Positions 36,825-44,775 of a DNA stretch of 64,000 nucleotides are shown one piece after another; position 1 is the first letter of the stretch; every line of letters starts with the position of its first letter. Made by a program: the position numbers and the translations under genes. The DNA lies in assembly GCF_019195455.1 (NCBI RefSeq), contig NZ_JAIMBW010000001.1, positions 62,001-126,000 of the forward strand, given 5' to 3'. A model generated the notes under the pieces. That model was not told the origin of the DNA. It saw only the letters and a program-made list of their open reading frames with translations, and did no database searches. The DNA is from Gymnodinialimonas phycosphaerae (GTDB lineage: Bacteria; Pseudomonadota; Alphaproteobacteria; Rhodobacterales; Rhodobacteraceae).

Positions 36825-36931
36825 GCGCCTCTGGCAAGGCCCCACCCGGGGGCCTTGCACCCCCATTTGACAGCAAAACCGATTGCCCCTACCCATTGAG
36901 ATCTGGGGTGGGCAAGACCCCCGTGAGGCGC
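36825..36931. other. Inverted-repeat cluster after the nucleotidase gene
   Basis: Immediately after the cpdB stop, GCAAGGCCCC (36834-36843) pairs perfectly with GGGGCCTTGC (36849-36858) over a 5 nt loop. Flanking GCGCCTC (36825-36831) pairs with GAGGCGC (36925-36931), and a smaller GGGGT/ACCCC hairpin lies inside. There is no T-tract, so it is a structured spacer or Rho-type terminator/mRNA stabiliser rather than a classical intrinsic terminator. Confidence 0.5.
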
Positions 36932-36977
36932 CAGCCCAATCTTGCATCCTTCCACACCTGTTCAAGGAGGATGCTTA

Positions 36978-37811
36978 ATGGCGTCATATAACGAGATTTC
37001 CACCCCCACGTTGGCCCGGCTGATCGGCACGCCCGATTGCCCCGTGCTGCTTGACGTTCGCCTTGACGACGATGTCGACGATGACCCCCGCTTGATCCCC
37101 GGCGCCGTGCGGCATCCGTTCGCCGATGTGGTGGATCTAGTCCCTGCGCTGGCCGGTCGCTCTGTCGTGGTTTATTGCCAAAAGGGCCTCAAGATCAGCC
37201 AAGGGGCGGCGGCCTTGCTGCGCGCCGCTGGTATCCGCGCCGAGGTGCTGGAGGGCGGGCACGTCGCGTGGCGCGACGCCGGCCTGCCGATGGTGCCGTT
37301 GGAAAAGTTGCCGCCCCGCGATCCGCAGGGACGGACGCGTTGGGTCACCCGCCACCGACCCAAGATCGACCGCATCGCCTGCCCTTGGCTGATCCGGCGC
37401 TTCATCGATCCGGATGCGCAATTCCTTTTCGTAGCCCCCTCTCAAGTCACAAACGTGGCCGAGCGCTTCAGCGCAACGCCTTTTGACATTACTGATACCT
37501 TCTGGAGCCATCGCGGCGGCGCCTGCACGTTCGACACGATGATTGCCGAGCTTGGCCTTTCCAGCCCGGCTCTTGAACGACTTGCCACAATCGTGCGCGG
37601 CGCCGATACCAACGCCCACGATCTGGCACCGGAGGCCGCCGGCCTTCTGGCCGCTTCCCTGGGCCTGTCACGAATGTTTCGCGATGATCTGGAACAACTG
37701 GAGGCAGGCATGACGCTCTACGACGCCTTCTTCCGCTGGGCGCGAGATGCCGTGGACGGGGGCCACGATTGGCCCGGCACACCGGGAAGCAGAATAGGCA
37801 AGGGAGCGTAG
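36978..37811 (+). CDS. Rhodanese/ChrB-C chromate resistance protein
   Basis: A 277-residue two-domain protein. Residues ~5-110 form a rhodanese domain with catalytic Cys in VVVYCQKGLK. Residues ~125-277 match the ChrB C-terminal domain (WVTRHRPKIDRIACPWLIRR, HRGGACTFDTM, GADTNAHDL). AAGGAGG stands 7 bp before the ATG. It lies 3 bp upstream of chrA, so it probably supports or regulates chromate resistance. The usual ChrB N-terminal domain is replaced by rhodanese. Confidence 0.88.
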   Translation: MASYNEISTPTLARLIGTPDCPVLLDVRLDDDVDDDPRLIPGAVRHPFADVVDLVPALAGRSVVVYCQKGLKISQGAAALLRAAGIRAEVLEGGHVAWRDAGLPMVPLEKLPPRDPQGRTRWVTRHRPKIDRIACPWLIRRFIDPDAQFLFVAPSQVTNVAERFSATPFDITDTFWSHRGGACTFDTMIAELGLSSPALERLATIVRGADTNAHDLAPEAAGLLAASLGLSRMFRDDLEQLEAGMTLYDAFFRWARDAVDGGHDWPGTPGSRIGKGA

Positions 37812-37814
37812 GAG

Positions 37815-39089
37815 ATGAATGCCAACACCCGCCCCTCCCTTGCGGACGCTACCCGCGTCTGGGCCAGGATCGGCCTTTTGTCGTTTGGCGGGCCTGCGGC
37901 ACAAATCGCTCTGATGCATAAAGAGGTGGTCGAGGCGCGCGGCTGGCTGTCAGAGCGCCAGTTCCTCAACGCGCTGAGTTTTTGCATGTTGTTGCCGGGG
38001 CCTGAGGCGATGCAGCTTGCCACCTATGCCGGGTGGCGTCTGCATGGGACGCTTGGCGGGTTGATTGCGGGCTTGTTGTTCGTGCTGCCCGGCGCCGTCG
38101 TTATCATGGCACTGGCCGCGGTCTATGCTCTCTTTGGTGACGTCCCCTTGGTTGCGGCGCTGTTTTACGGCGTGAAGGCGGCGGTCCTCGTGATCGTGGT
38201 CGAGGCGCTCTTGCGTGTGGGCCGCAAAGCCTTGTCGCGTCGCGCCCATTGGGTCATCGCGGCGCTGGCCTTCATCGGGATCTTCTTTTTTACGGTGCCT
38301 TACCCGGTGATCGTTCTGCTTGCGGCCCTTGTCGGCGCGGCCATCGGCGCGTCTACCGAGGCCCCGCAGATCACCGACATGACCCATGTCTCTGCGCGCA
38401 AGACGCTTGCCACCATCGCCCTTTGGTTGGCGATCTGGGTTCTGCCCCTCGCGGCGCTCATGGCCCTTGGCGCGCCGCAACTGCTTGTCGAGGTTGGTCA
38501 ATTCTTCTCGACCCTGGCGGTCGTCACCTTTGGTGGCGCCTATGCTGTCTTGGCTTACATGGCTCAGGACGTGGTGGTTCAGTTCGGCTGGCTCAGCGCG
38601 GGCGAGATGGTCGATGCCCTGGGCCTTGCCGAGACCACCCCCGGCCCCCTCATTCTTGTAACCCAATTCGTGGGTTTTCTGGCGGGGTTCAAGGAGGGGG
38701 GCCTGGTCTTGGGCTTCTCTGCCGCCCTCGTCGCCCTGTGGGTCACCTTCGCGCCCTGCTTCCTTTGGATCTTCGCTGGCGCGCCGTATATCGAGTGGAT
38801 TTCCAACCAGCCGCGCCTGAAAGGCGCGCTCGACGCGATCACAGCGGCGGTCGTGGGCGTGATCCTCAACCTGTCGATCTGGTTCGCGCTTCACGTTCTG
38901 TTCGCCGAGGTCCAGCCCATACACGTGGGTCCGCTGATCCTGTGGCAACCCACCCTGGCCACCATCGAATGGCTCGCCTTGGGGCTTTTTGCCCTCAGCG
39001 GCGTGTTGGCGTTCCGCCTTCGCTGGGGCATCCTGCGGATCCTGCTGGTCGCCTCGGTCTTGGGGGCGGCGCTGCGGTTGCTGCTTTGA
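37815..39089 (+). CDS. chrA: Chromate efflux transporter ChrA
   Basis: A 424-residue CHR-family carrier with two homologous halves and about ten membrane segments. Family motifs include LSFGGPAAQIALMHKE near residue 20, LPGPEAMQLATYAGW near 60 and the second-half counterpart FGGAYAVLAYMAQD with LAETTPGPLILVTQFVGF near 240-290. It exports chromate using the proton or sulfate gradient. Paired with the rhodanese/ChrB gene in a two-gene operon; convergent with nagA. Confidence 0.92.
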   Translation: MNANTRPSLADATRVWARIGLLSFGGPAAQIALMHKEVVEARGWLSERQFLNALSFCMLLPGPEAMQLATYAGWRLHGTLGGLIAGLLFVLPGAVVIMALAAVYALFGDVPLVAALFYGVKAAVLVIVVEALLRVGRKALSRRAHWVIAALAFIGIFFFTVPYPVIVLLAALVGAAIGASTEAPQITDMTHVSARKTLATIALWLAIWVLPLAALMALGAPQLLVEVGQFFSTLAVVTFGGAYAVLAYMAQDVVVQFGWLSAGEMVDALGLAETTPGPLILVTQFVGFLAGFKEGGLVLGFSAALVALWVTFAPCFLWIFAGAPYIEWISNQPRLKGALDAITAAVVGVILNLSIWFALHVLFAEVQPIHVGPLILWQPTLATIEWLALGLFALSGVLAFRLRWGILRILLVASVLGAALRLLL

Positions 39090-39117
39090 GGCGCGGCCCA
39101 AATTCGCGACACGGCGC

Positions 39118-40272
39118 CTATGTCACGGCGCGTCCGGCTTGCCATACGGCCAGAGCCCGGTCTGACAGGTGCAGAAAATCCGCCCGCCCGCCGCGGGTCA
39201 GATGGCCAAGAAGCGGCGGCCTGCCTGGGCACAGGGAACCGGGGATCGACGTTGCCATGGCAAGCGCCTCGTCTTCGTCTGCCACGCCCCACGCCTGGAG
39301 GTTGCGCACGGCCGTTGCCAAGTCCAGATCGGCCCCCGCAAGTGTGCCGTTGTCGAGGGTCAGGCGCCCATCGTGGCGGATTATTTTACGGCCATTGAGC
39401 AGAAATTCGGTCCGGTCCGACCCTGCGACCGCCATGGCATCGCTAACCAGAAAGATCCGCCCGGGGCCTGCTTTCGCGGCCATCGCGGCGCGCAGGGTTT
39501 CGGGGTGGACGTGCACGCCATCGGCGATCAGCCCCGCATGCAACGCCCCGTTGGTCAGCGCTGCGCCCACCAGGCCTGGCTCGCGGTTGGTCAGCTGGCT
39601 CATGGCGTTGAACAGATGTGTCACGCAACGGGCTCCGGCACCCGCCGCAGCCGCGCACATCGCGAAGGAGGCATCGCTGTGGCCCAATGAAACGAGGACT
39701 CCGGCTTGTGAAAGCCGGTCGATCTGGGCGGGCGTGACGGTTTCGGGGGCCACGGTGATCTTCAACATCGGCAACCGCTCGGCCGCATTTAGCAGAACGT
39801 CCAGATCCGCTGCGTCCATGGGCCGGATCAATTCCGGATCATGGGCCCCCTTGCGCGCGATGGACAGGTGCGGCCCTTCCAGGTGCAGGCCGATAATGCC
39901 CGCCACGCCTTGCTTGATCGCCGCGTCAACGGCGTCGATCGCGCGCTCCGTATGGGCGGGGGTGTCGGTGATCAGTGTCGGCAGGATCGAGGTTGCCCCA
40001 AGGCGCGCGTGGGCGGCGGCCATGACGCGCAGGGTGTCGACGCTTTGGTCATCGTTTAGCATGATGCCGCCGCCGCCATTGACTTGCAGATCCACGAAGC
40101 CGGGGCAAAGTACGCCGCCCTGCAGGCGAAGAACCTCTGCCCCCGCAGGGACATCGCCCTCTGGCACGATCCCTCGGATAAACGCCCCATCGACGATCAG
40201 CGCATGGTCTGTCCACCGCACCTCTCCATCAAAAATGTCAGCGCCGATAAAGGCTTGCAGGGAATCTGTCAT
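39118..40272 (-). CDS. nagA: N-acetylglucosamine-6-phosphate deacetylase
   Basis: A 384-residue NagA amidohydrolase. Motifs: PGFVDLQVNGGGG (the QxN variant typical of NagA) near residue 60, metal Glu in GLHLEGPHLS near 130, His in LGHSDAS and HLFNAMS, and the catalytic Asp in LVSDAM near 275. It makes glucosamine-6-phosphate and acetate. It overlaps the SIS isomerase stop by 4 bp and ends the amino-sugar operon. Confidence 0.92.
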   Translation of the reverse strand: MTDSLQAFIGADIFDGEVRWTDHALIVDGAFIRGIVPEGDVPAGAEVLRLQGGVLCPGFVDLQVNGGGGIMLNDDQSVDTLRVMAAAHARLGATSILPTLITDTPAHTERAIDAVDAAIKQGVAGIIGLHLEGPHLSIARKGAHDPELIRPMDAADLDVLLNAAERLPMLKITVAPETVTPAQIDRLSQAGVLVSLGHSDASFAMCAAAAGAGARCVTHLFNAMSQLTNREPGLVGAALTNGALHAGLIADGVHVHPETLRAAMAAKAGPGRIFLVSDAMAVAGSDRTEFLLNGRKIIRHDGRLTLDNGTLAGADLDLATAVRNLQAWGVADEDEALAMATSIPGSLCPGRPPLLGHLTRGGRADFLHLSDRALAVWQAGRAVT

Positions 40273-41300
40273 AGGGTTTGGGTCACTTTGTTGAGATGCC
40301 TCGGGGCGTCCGGGTTCACGCCACGCTCGGCCGCGACCTTTTCGATCATCGTGTAGAAGGACACGATCAGCGCCAGCGGGTCGGTCAGCCGGTGGCCGGT
40401 TCGCACGTGGGGCAGGCTATGGGCAACGTCGGCGGTGGACGAGGTGACAAACACTTGCGCGCCTTTGGCGGCCAACTGGTCCGCAACCTCCGTGACGGAG
40501 GCCTCCGCCGCGTCGGCGCTGGCGAAACACAACACCGGAAAGCCGCCGCCGACGATGGAGACGGGGCCATGCAGCACTTCTGCGGAGGAATAGCTTTCGG
40601 CGTGGATCTGGCAGGTTTCCTTGAACTTCAGCGCGGCTTCGTTGGAGATCGCCCAAGCTGGTCCGCGCCCCAGGGTGAACAGTGAAGAGGCAGGGCCAAT
40701 GGCCGCACGCAATTCGGGCCAGTCGTGGTTGGTCGCGTCCGACAAACGCTGGGGCAGGGTGCGCAGGGCGGTGCGGAGGGCGTCGCACCCCTTCCATTCC
40801 GCCAGTAGAACAAGGCCTGCAACGGCAGAGGTCACGAAGGTCTTGGTCGCTGCGACGCTCCGCTCGGGGCCTGCGTGGATGTCAATGGTTTGGGTGCTGG
40901 CCGTGGATAAGCGCGCGCGGGCGTCATTGGTGATGGCGACGGTAAAGCTGCCGCTTTTGGTTGCCGCAGCAGTCATCGCAACGATGTCGGGGCTTTGGCC
41001 GGACTGTGAGACCGACAGGGTGATCGACTGCGCAAGCTTCAGCTCTGCGCCGTAGATCGAGGCGATGGACGGCCCGATGGAGGCGACGGGCAGGCCCAGT
41101 TCCAACTCCAACGCGTATTTGAGGAACGTGCAGACGTGGTCCGAGGACCCGCGTGCGACCGTCACGGCAAAGCGGGGATCGGCCTCGGCGGCTGCCTTGG
41201 CAATTTGCGCGATGTGGGGCGTGCCGCGTGACAGCAACCGCTCCACCGCGTCGGGGATCTCCAACACCTCTTGGCGCATTTGGGTGAGCGTCTCGGTCAT
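40269..41300 (-). CDS. SIS-domain amino-sugar isomerase/deaminase (GlmS C-domain/NagB-II type)
   Basis: A 343-residue protein of two SIS domains (~residues 45-180 and 200-335), without an N-terminal glutaminase domain. Substrate-binding stretches include VARGSSDHVC, SQSGQSPD near residue 100 and ESYSSAEVLHGP near 235. In a nagA/kinase context it is the likely glucosamine-6-phosphate deaminase or isomerase replacing NagB. The 20 bp gap and order suggest co-transcription with the GntR gene upstream. Confidence 0.88.
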   Translation of the reverse strand: MTETLTQMRQEVLEIPDAVERLLSRGTPHIAQIAKAAAEADPRFAVTVARGSSDHVCTFLKYALELELGLPVASIGPSIASIYGAELKLAQSITLSVSQSGQSPDIVAMTAAATKSGSFTVAITNDARARLSTASTQTIDIHAGPERSVAATKTFVTSAVAGLVLLAEWKGCDALRTALRTLPQRLSDATNHDWPELRAAIGPASSLFTLGRGPAWAISNEAALKFKETCQIHAESYSSAEVLHGPVSIVGGGFPVLCFASADAAEASVTEVADQLAAKGAQVFVTSSTADVAHSLPHVRTGHRLTDPLALIVSFYTMIEKVAAERGVNPDAPRHLNKVTQTL

Positions 41301-41320
41301 TGGTTGGCTGCCTTTCTTGT

Positions 41321-42070
41321 TTACAGGCGCAGGTCGGCCACGAAATCGTAGGCGTCCCCGCGAAAAATGGAGGTGGTGAATTCGATGACCCGGTCCGAAG
41401 GGAGATAGGACAACCGCTCGATTTGCAGGCCCGCCGCCCCGACGGGCACCCGCAGTAACGCCGCATCGGATTCGGCCAGATTGATCGCCGAGATCTTCTG
41501 GGTCGCCCGGACGGGTCGTCTGTTGGAACGTTCCATCACATCATAGAGCGAGGCCGTCACCGCCGCCGGGTTCGGCAAGATGTCATGGGGCAGGGCGGCG
41601 CGTTCGATGGCCAGAGGGCGTCCGTCTGCGATGCGCAGGCGCGAAAGCCGCGAGACCAGATCATCCGCGCCGAGCCCTAGGGCCGCGCGCTCGTCCCGCG
41701 ACGGGCGGCTGACGCTTTGGTCGAGCACCTGTACGCTCGTTGTCATTCCGCGGCGCGCCATCTCTTCCGAAAAGGAGGTCAGATGCGACAGCGATTGCTG
41801 CAACCGCTCGGCTTTTTCTGTGACGAACGAACCAGAACCTTGGCGCTGGATCACATCGCCCGATTCCACCAACGCCTGTATGGCCTTTCGGACCGTCACG
41901 CGAGACAGGTTCGTGAGCGCGCAGATCGCACGTTCCGACGGCAGGGCGTTTCCGGGAGCGAGGATGCCCGCGTCAATCGCATCGCTCAATCGGGCGCGCA
42001 GTTGCATATAGCGTGGGCCGGTGCCGGACAGGATAGGCGGGGCGTCGCGCAGGTATTCGGTGATCGTCAT
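41321..42070 (-). CDS. GntR-family (HutC/UTRA) transcriptional regulator
   Basis: A 249-residue regulator: winged helix in residues ~15-80 (LPSERAICALTNLSRVTVRKAI) and a UTRA effector domain (~100-245) ending FTTSIFRGDAYDFVADL. The ATG at 42070 overlaps the kinase stop by 4 bp and was preferred because the DNA-binding domain begins about 20 residues later. It probably senses an amino-sugar phosphate, like DasR/NagR regulators, and controls its own operon. Confidence 0.88.
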   Translation of the reverse strand: MTITEYLRDAPPILSGTGPRYMQLRARLSDAIDAGILAPGNALPSERAICALTNLSRVTVRKAIQALVESGDVIQRQGSGSFVTEKAERLQQSLSHLTSFSEEMARRGMTTSVQVLDQSVSRPSRDERAALGLGADDLVSRLSRLRIADGRPLAIERAALPHDILPNPAAVTASLYDVMERSNRRPVRATQKISAINLAESDAALLRVPVGAAGLQIERLSYLPSDRVIEFTTSIFRGDAYDFVADLRL

Positions 42071-42939
42071 CGCGCCGGGTCCATCTGCGCGGCCAGCGCG
42101 AGAGCACCGTCGAGAGCCGTGCCTGCGGGGGCCGCCAATTGTGCCGCGAGGTCGGGCGAAAGGTACGGGGCGTAGTGGGTGGCAAGACCGCCAAGGGGGC
42201 AAATCCGCTCTGGGTGTTGCCAGCCGAGGTGGCGCAACCGGTGGTCGATGTGCCGGGCGCCTTCCTGCATAAGGGTTAGCGCCACCGGGTCGCCCTCTTG
42301 GGCGGCAGCGGTGATGTCGGGGGCTAATGCGGCGAAATCGCTGGGTTTGGCGCGGCTGGCAAAGGCGACGATGTCAGCAGGCGAGCCCACGCGCGCCGAG
42401 AGGGCCCGAGTCAGTGGTGTCGCCGCGCGCAGGCCGTCGTGAACATCCAACACGCAGCGCAAGGCTTGCCGCCCAAGGACCGCGCCCGAGGCGTCGTCGC
42501 CAAGGACGAAGCCCCAACCACCGATCAAGCGGTCGACCCCGCCCGTACGGCGACCCATGAACGACCCGGTGCCGATGCCGATCACGCAGCCATCGGCATC
42601 GCCGAGGGCGCCGACCATCGCGGTGCGTCGGTCATCGCCGACCACCGCGCGGTGCAACGGAAGCGCGCGCGCAATCTCTGCGCCCATCTGGGCATCCATG
42701 ACGCCGGCAAGGCCAAGATACGCGGGCACTTGCGCCAGCGTGGCAAGCGGCACGTCTGCCGCTTTGGCCAGCGCCGCCAACCCCTGTTTCAGCGTCGCGA
42801 GGGTGCCTTCCGGGTCGGTTGAGGCATTGGCCGCGGCCAGTGTCACATCGAAGCGGTGGCCACTGTGCGTTAGCGCAAAACGGCAATGCGTGCCGCCGCC
42901 GTCGATGCCGATGACAGAGGGGAGGGGTTGGTCGCTCAT
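42067..42939 (-). CDS. BadF/BadG-type ATPase, probable N-acetylglucosamine kinase
   Basis: A 290-residue ASKHA-fold kinase: phosphate motif VIGIDGGGTHCRF at the N terminus, GIGTGSFMG near residue 130 and LGDDASGAVLGRQAL near 150. In an operon with nagA and a SIS isomerase it most likely phosphorylates GlcNAc. The ATG at 42939 starts the conserved domain. First gene of the operon. Confidence 0.86.
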   Translation of the reverse strand: MSDQPLPSVIGIDGGGTHCRFALTHSGHRFDVTLAAANASTDPEGTLATLKQGLAALAKAADVPLATLAQVPAYLGLAGVMDAQMGAEIARALPLHRAVVGDDRRTAMVGALGDADGCVIGIGTGSFMGRRTGGVDRLIGGWGFVLGDDASGAVLGRQALRCVLDVHDGLRAATPLTRALSARVGSPADIVAFASRAKPSDFAALAPDITAAAQEGDPVALTLMQEGARHIDHRLRHLGWQHPERICPLGGLATHYAPYLSPDLAAQLAAPAGTALDGALALAAQMDPAR

Positions 42940-42941
42940 GT

Positions 42942-42970
42942 AAGTCCAATACAATACCAATTGGAGACTT
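42942..42970. promoter_or_regulatory. Candidate GntR operator upstream of the amino-sugar operon
   Basis: Imperfect inverted repeat AAGTCCAAT / ATTGGagACTT just 2 bp upstream of the kinase ATG, also containing the palindrome CCAATTGG. Location fits an operator for the UTRA regulator of the operon, but there is only one copy, so this is tentative. Confidence 0.35.
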
Positions 42971-43065
42971 GCCAGAGGGGACGCAGAATTACCCTTCTGA
43001 TAAGTCCCGATCTCTGCCGAATGGGCGGCGGCTGATCCTTGTAGGTCTTATTTATGCTGCGTCGC

Positions 43066-44319
43066 TCAGGCGCGGCCGACCAACCACCATGTTTCGAGAA
43101 TGCCGATTCCCTTTACTTCGATCTCTCCGCGCGGCTCAAAAGTGAAATCGTCGCCCAACATCGCGCGCGCAGCCGGGGTTAGCAGAATTCGACCCGGGGC
43201 GCTGTAACTCTCCATCCGGCTGGCGGTGTTCACCGTCTCTCCCCAGACGTCGTAAAACAGCTTCCGATTGCCAATCACACCGGCCACGACGGGTCCCACA
43301 TGCAGGCCCACGCGGATCTCGAACCCCTCGGGCAGCGGTATGTCAGCGGCCTGGGCGACCTCCAACATATCAAGGGCCATGGCGGCGGCCCGATGCGCCG
43401 GATCAACGACAGAGTTCGGCATCCCCGCCGCGACCATATAGGCATCCCCGATGGTCTTGATCTTTTCCATCTGGTGGCTGTCGGCCAAGGCATCGAACTT
43501 CGTGAAGACGGTGTTCAACAACCCAACCACCTGCTGTGGATCGAGTTGGGCCGCCAGCGGCGTGAACTCGGCGATGTCCGCGAAGACGATGGCAACATCG
43601 GGCAGGCTGTCGGCAATCGTTGCATGTGGCTCGGCCTTCAGGCGCCCGGCGATTTCCCGGGGGAGCAGGCTGTAGAGCAGATCTTCGGACCGGGCATATT
43701 CCACCTCCAGCGCGCGCTCGGCCCGGTCGGCGTGCAGGAACCCGACATAGACGCCAAAGGTCACAAAGCCCGTGACCACAATAAAGGCGCTGACTTGCAG
43801 AAACCGCAGAAGCCATTCATCGACCGAAATGAACGCGGCAGGCCCCGTCAACATGGTTTCCGACAGGGTAAGCGCCACAGCGCAGATCGCTGCAAGACCG
43901 ATCAGCAATCCGATGCGCCTGGTGCCGAAACAGACGATGGCGATCGCCGGAATGCCGAGGAAATAAAGGTGCAAACCCGATCCCGGCCCCAAGAGCCAGA
44001 CCAGCAGGGCCTGCACACCCACAGCCAGCGCCGCCCCGAAGAGCCATGCGGTCAACTCATCACGTGCCGCGATCATCGGCCAGATCACGAACAGGCAAAA
44101 CAGCGACACGGCCAGCGCGACGGGCCATAGGCCTGCGGGGTCAACGGTAAGATAGAGCGAGGCATAGGAGAGACCCGACATCGGAATAAACGCCGAAAGG
44201 GTTTTGAGTGTACGCCGTTGCCGCCGCTCGGGCCCGCTAAGGCCTTCAGTCCCGTAATCAATGTACCACGTCAGCCAGCTTGGTATTTTCGACCAGCCCG
44301 CGTTGACGTGCGTCTGCAT
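43066..44319 (-). CDS. Membrane-bound class III adenylate/guanylate cyclase
   Basis: A 417-residue protein: about five or six membrane segments in residues ~45-200 and a C-terminal cyclase homology domain (~240-410). The metal Asp residues are in VFADIAEFTPL and IGDAYMVAAG; the Lys in EKIKTIGDAYM and the transition-state Asn/Arg in WGETVNTASRMES are present, so it should be active. It lacks HAMP and PAS domains. The ATG at 44319 has GGGAGGGG upstream; a longer frame has none. It stands alone, so the signal is unknown. Confidence 0.88.
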   Translation of the reverse strand: MQTHVNAGWSKIPSWLTWYIDYGTEGLSGPERRQRRTLKTLSAFIPMSGLSYASLYLTVDPAGLWPVALAVSLFCLFVIWPMIAARDELTAWLFGAALAVGVQALLVWLLGPGSGLHLYFLGIPAIAIVCFGTRRIGLLIGLAAICAVALTLSETMLTGPAAFISVDEWLLRFLQVSAFIVVTGFVTFGVYVGFLHADRAERALEVEYARSEDLLYSLLPREIAGRLKAEPHATIADSLPDVAIVFADIAEFTPLAAQLDPQQVVGLLNTVFTKFDALADSHQMEKIKTIGDAYMVAAGMPNSVVDPAHRAAAMALDMLEVAQAADIPLPEGFEIRVGLHVGPVVAGVIGNRKLFYDVWGETVNTASRMESYSAPGRILLTPAARAMLGDDFTFEPRGEIEVKGIGILETWWLVGRA

Positions 44320-44775
44320 CTTGGCCCCTCCCATCGGCGACGGCCTGTCGCTTGTTGGCAGGATATGCACCTTGGGCGACGCGCCAAGCCTTTTCTTTTC
44401 AGGCGCGCGACCAGACGGACAGCGGCGGTCGCCTTCGCCGGGATATTCCCTTGTCCCCGGCGGGCAAGCAAAAGCCCGCTGATCCAACGTGGAGTTCCTC
44501 TTGCAGTCGTTTTGCGGATGCGCTTTCGAATGGATGCCAAATAAGGAAGGCAGTTGGATCGTAATCCCTTTCCATTTCGGCCTTGAATTCATCTGTTTTC
44601 AGAAATGGATGTGGTGCAGGAACGGGGCTGTTGTTTTCAGTGATATCAGTCTCTTGGCTTGAGAACCGGGGTAATGCAGGCGGTCGCGCGGGCTGGATAT
44701 GGGTGGGCGATAATGCTCTGGCATTGTTTCCTGAGGCGGCATAAACACGGTCGGAACCCGAAAAAGCAGAAGTAA
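44320..44775. other. Intergenic region between cyclase and BY-kinase genes
   Basis: About 450 bp between two divergent genes. Possible reading frames here look like shadows without a ribosome site or coding bias. I see no convincing promoter boxes, RNA gene, repeat or operator. Confidence 0.4.

Noticed and set aside
38249..40294. 681-residue plus-strand frame
   Set aside because: Spans chrA out of frame and the antisense of nagA; low-complexity Arg/Ser/Pro composition.
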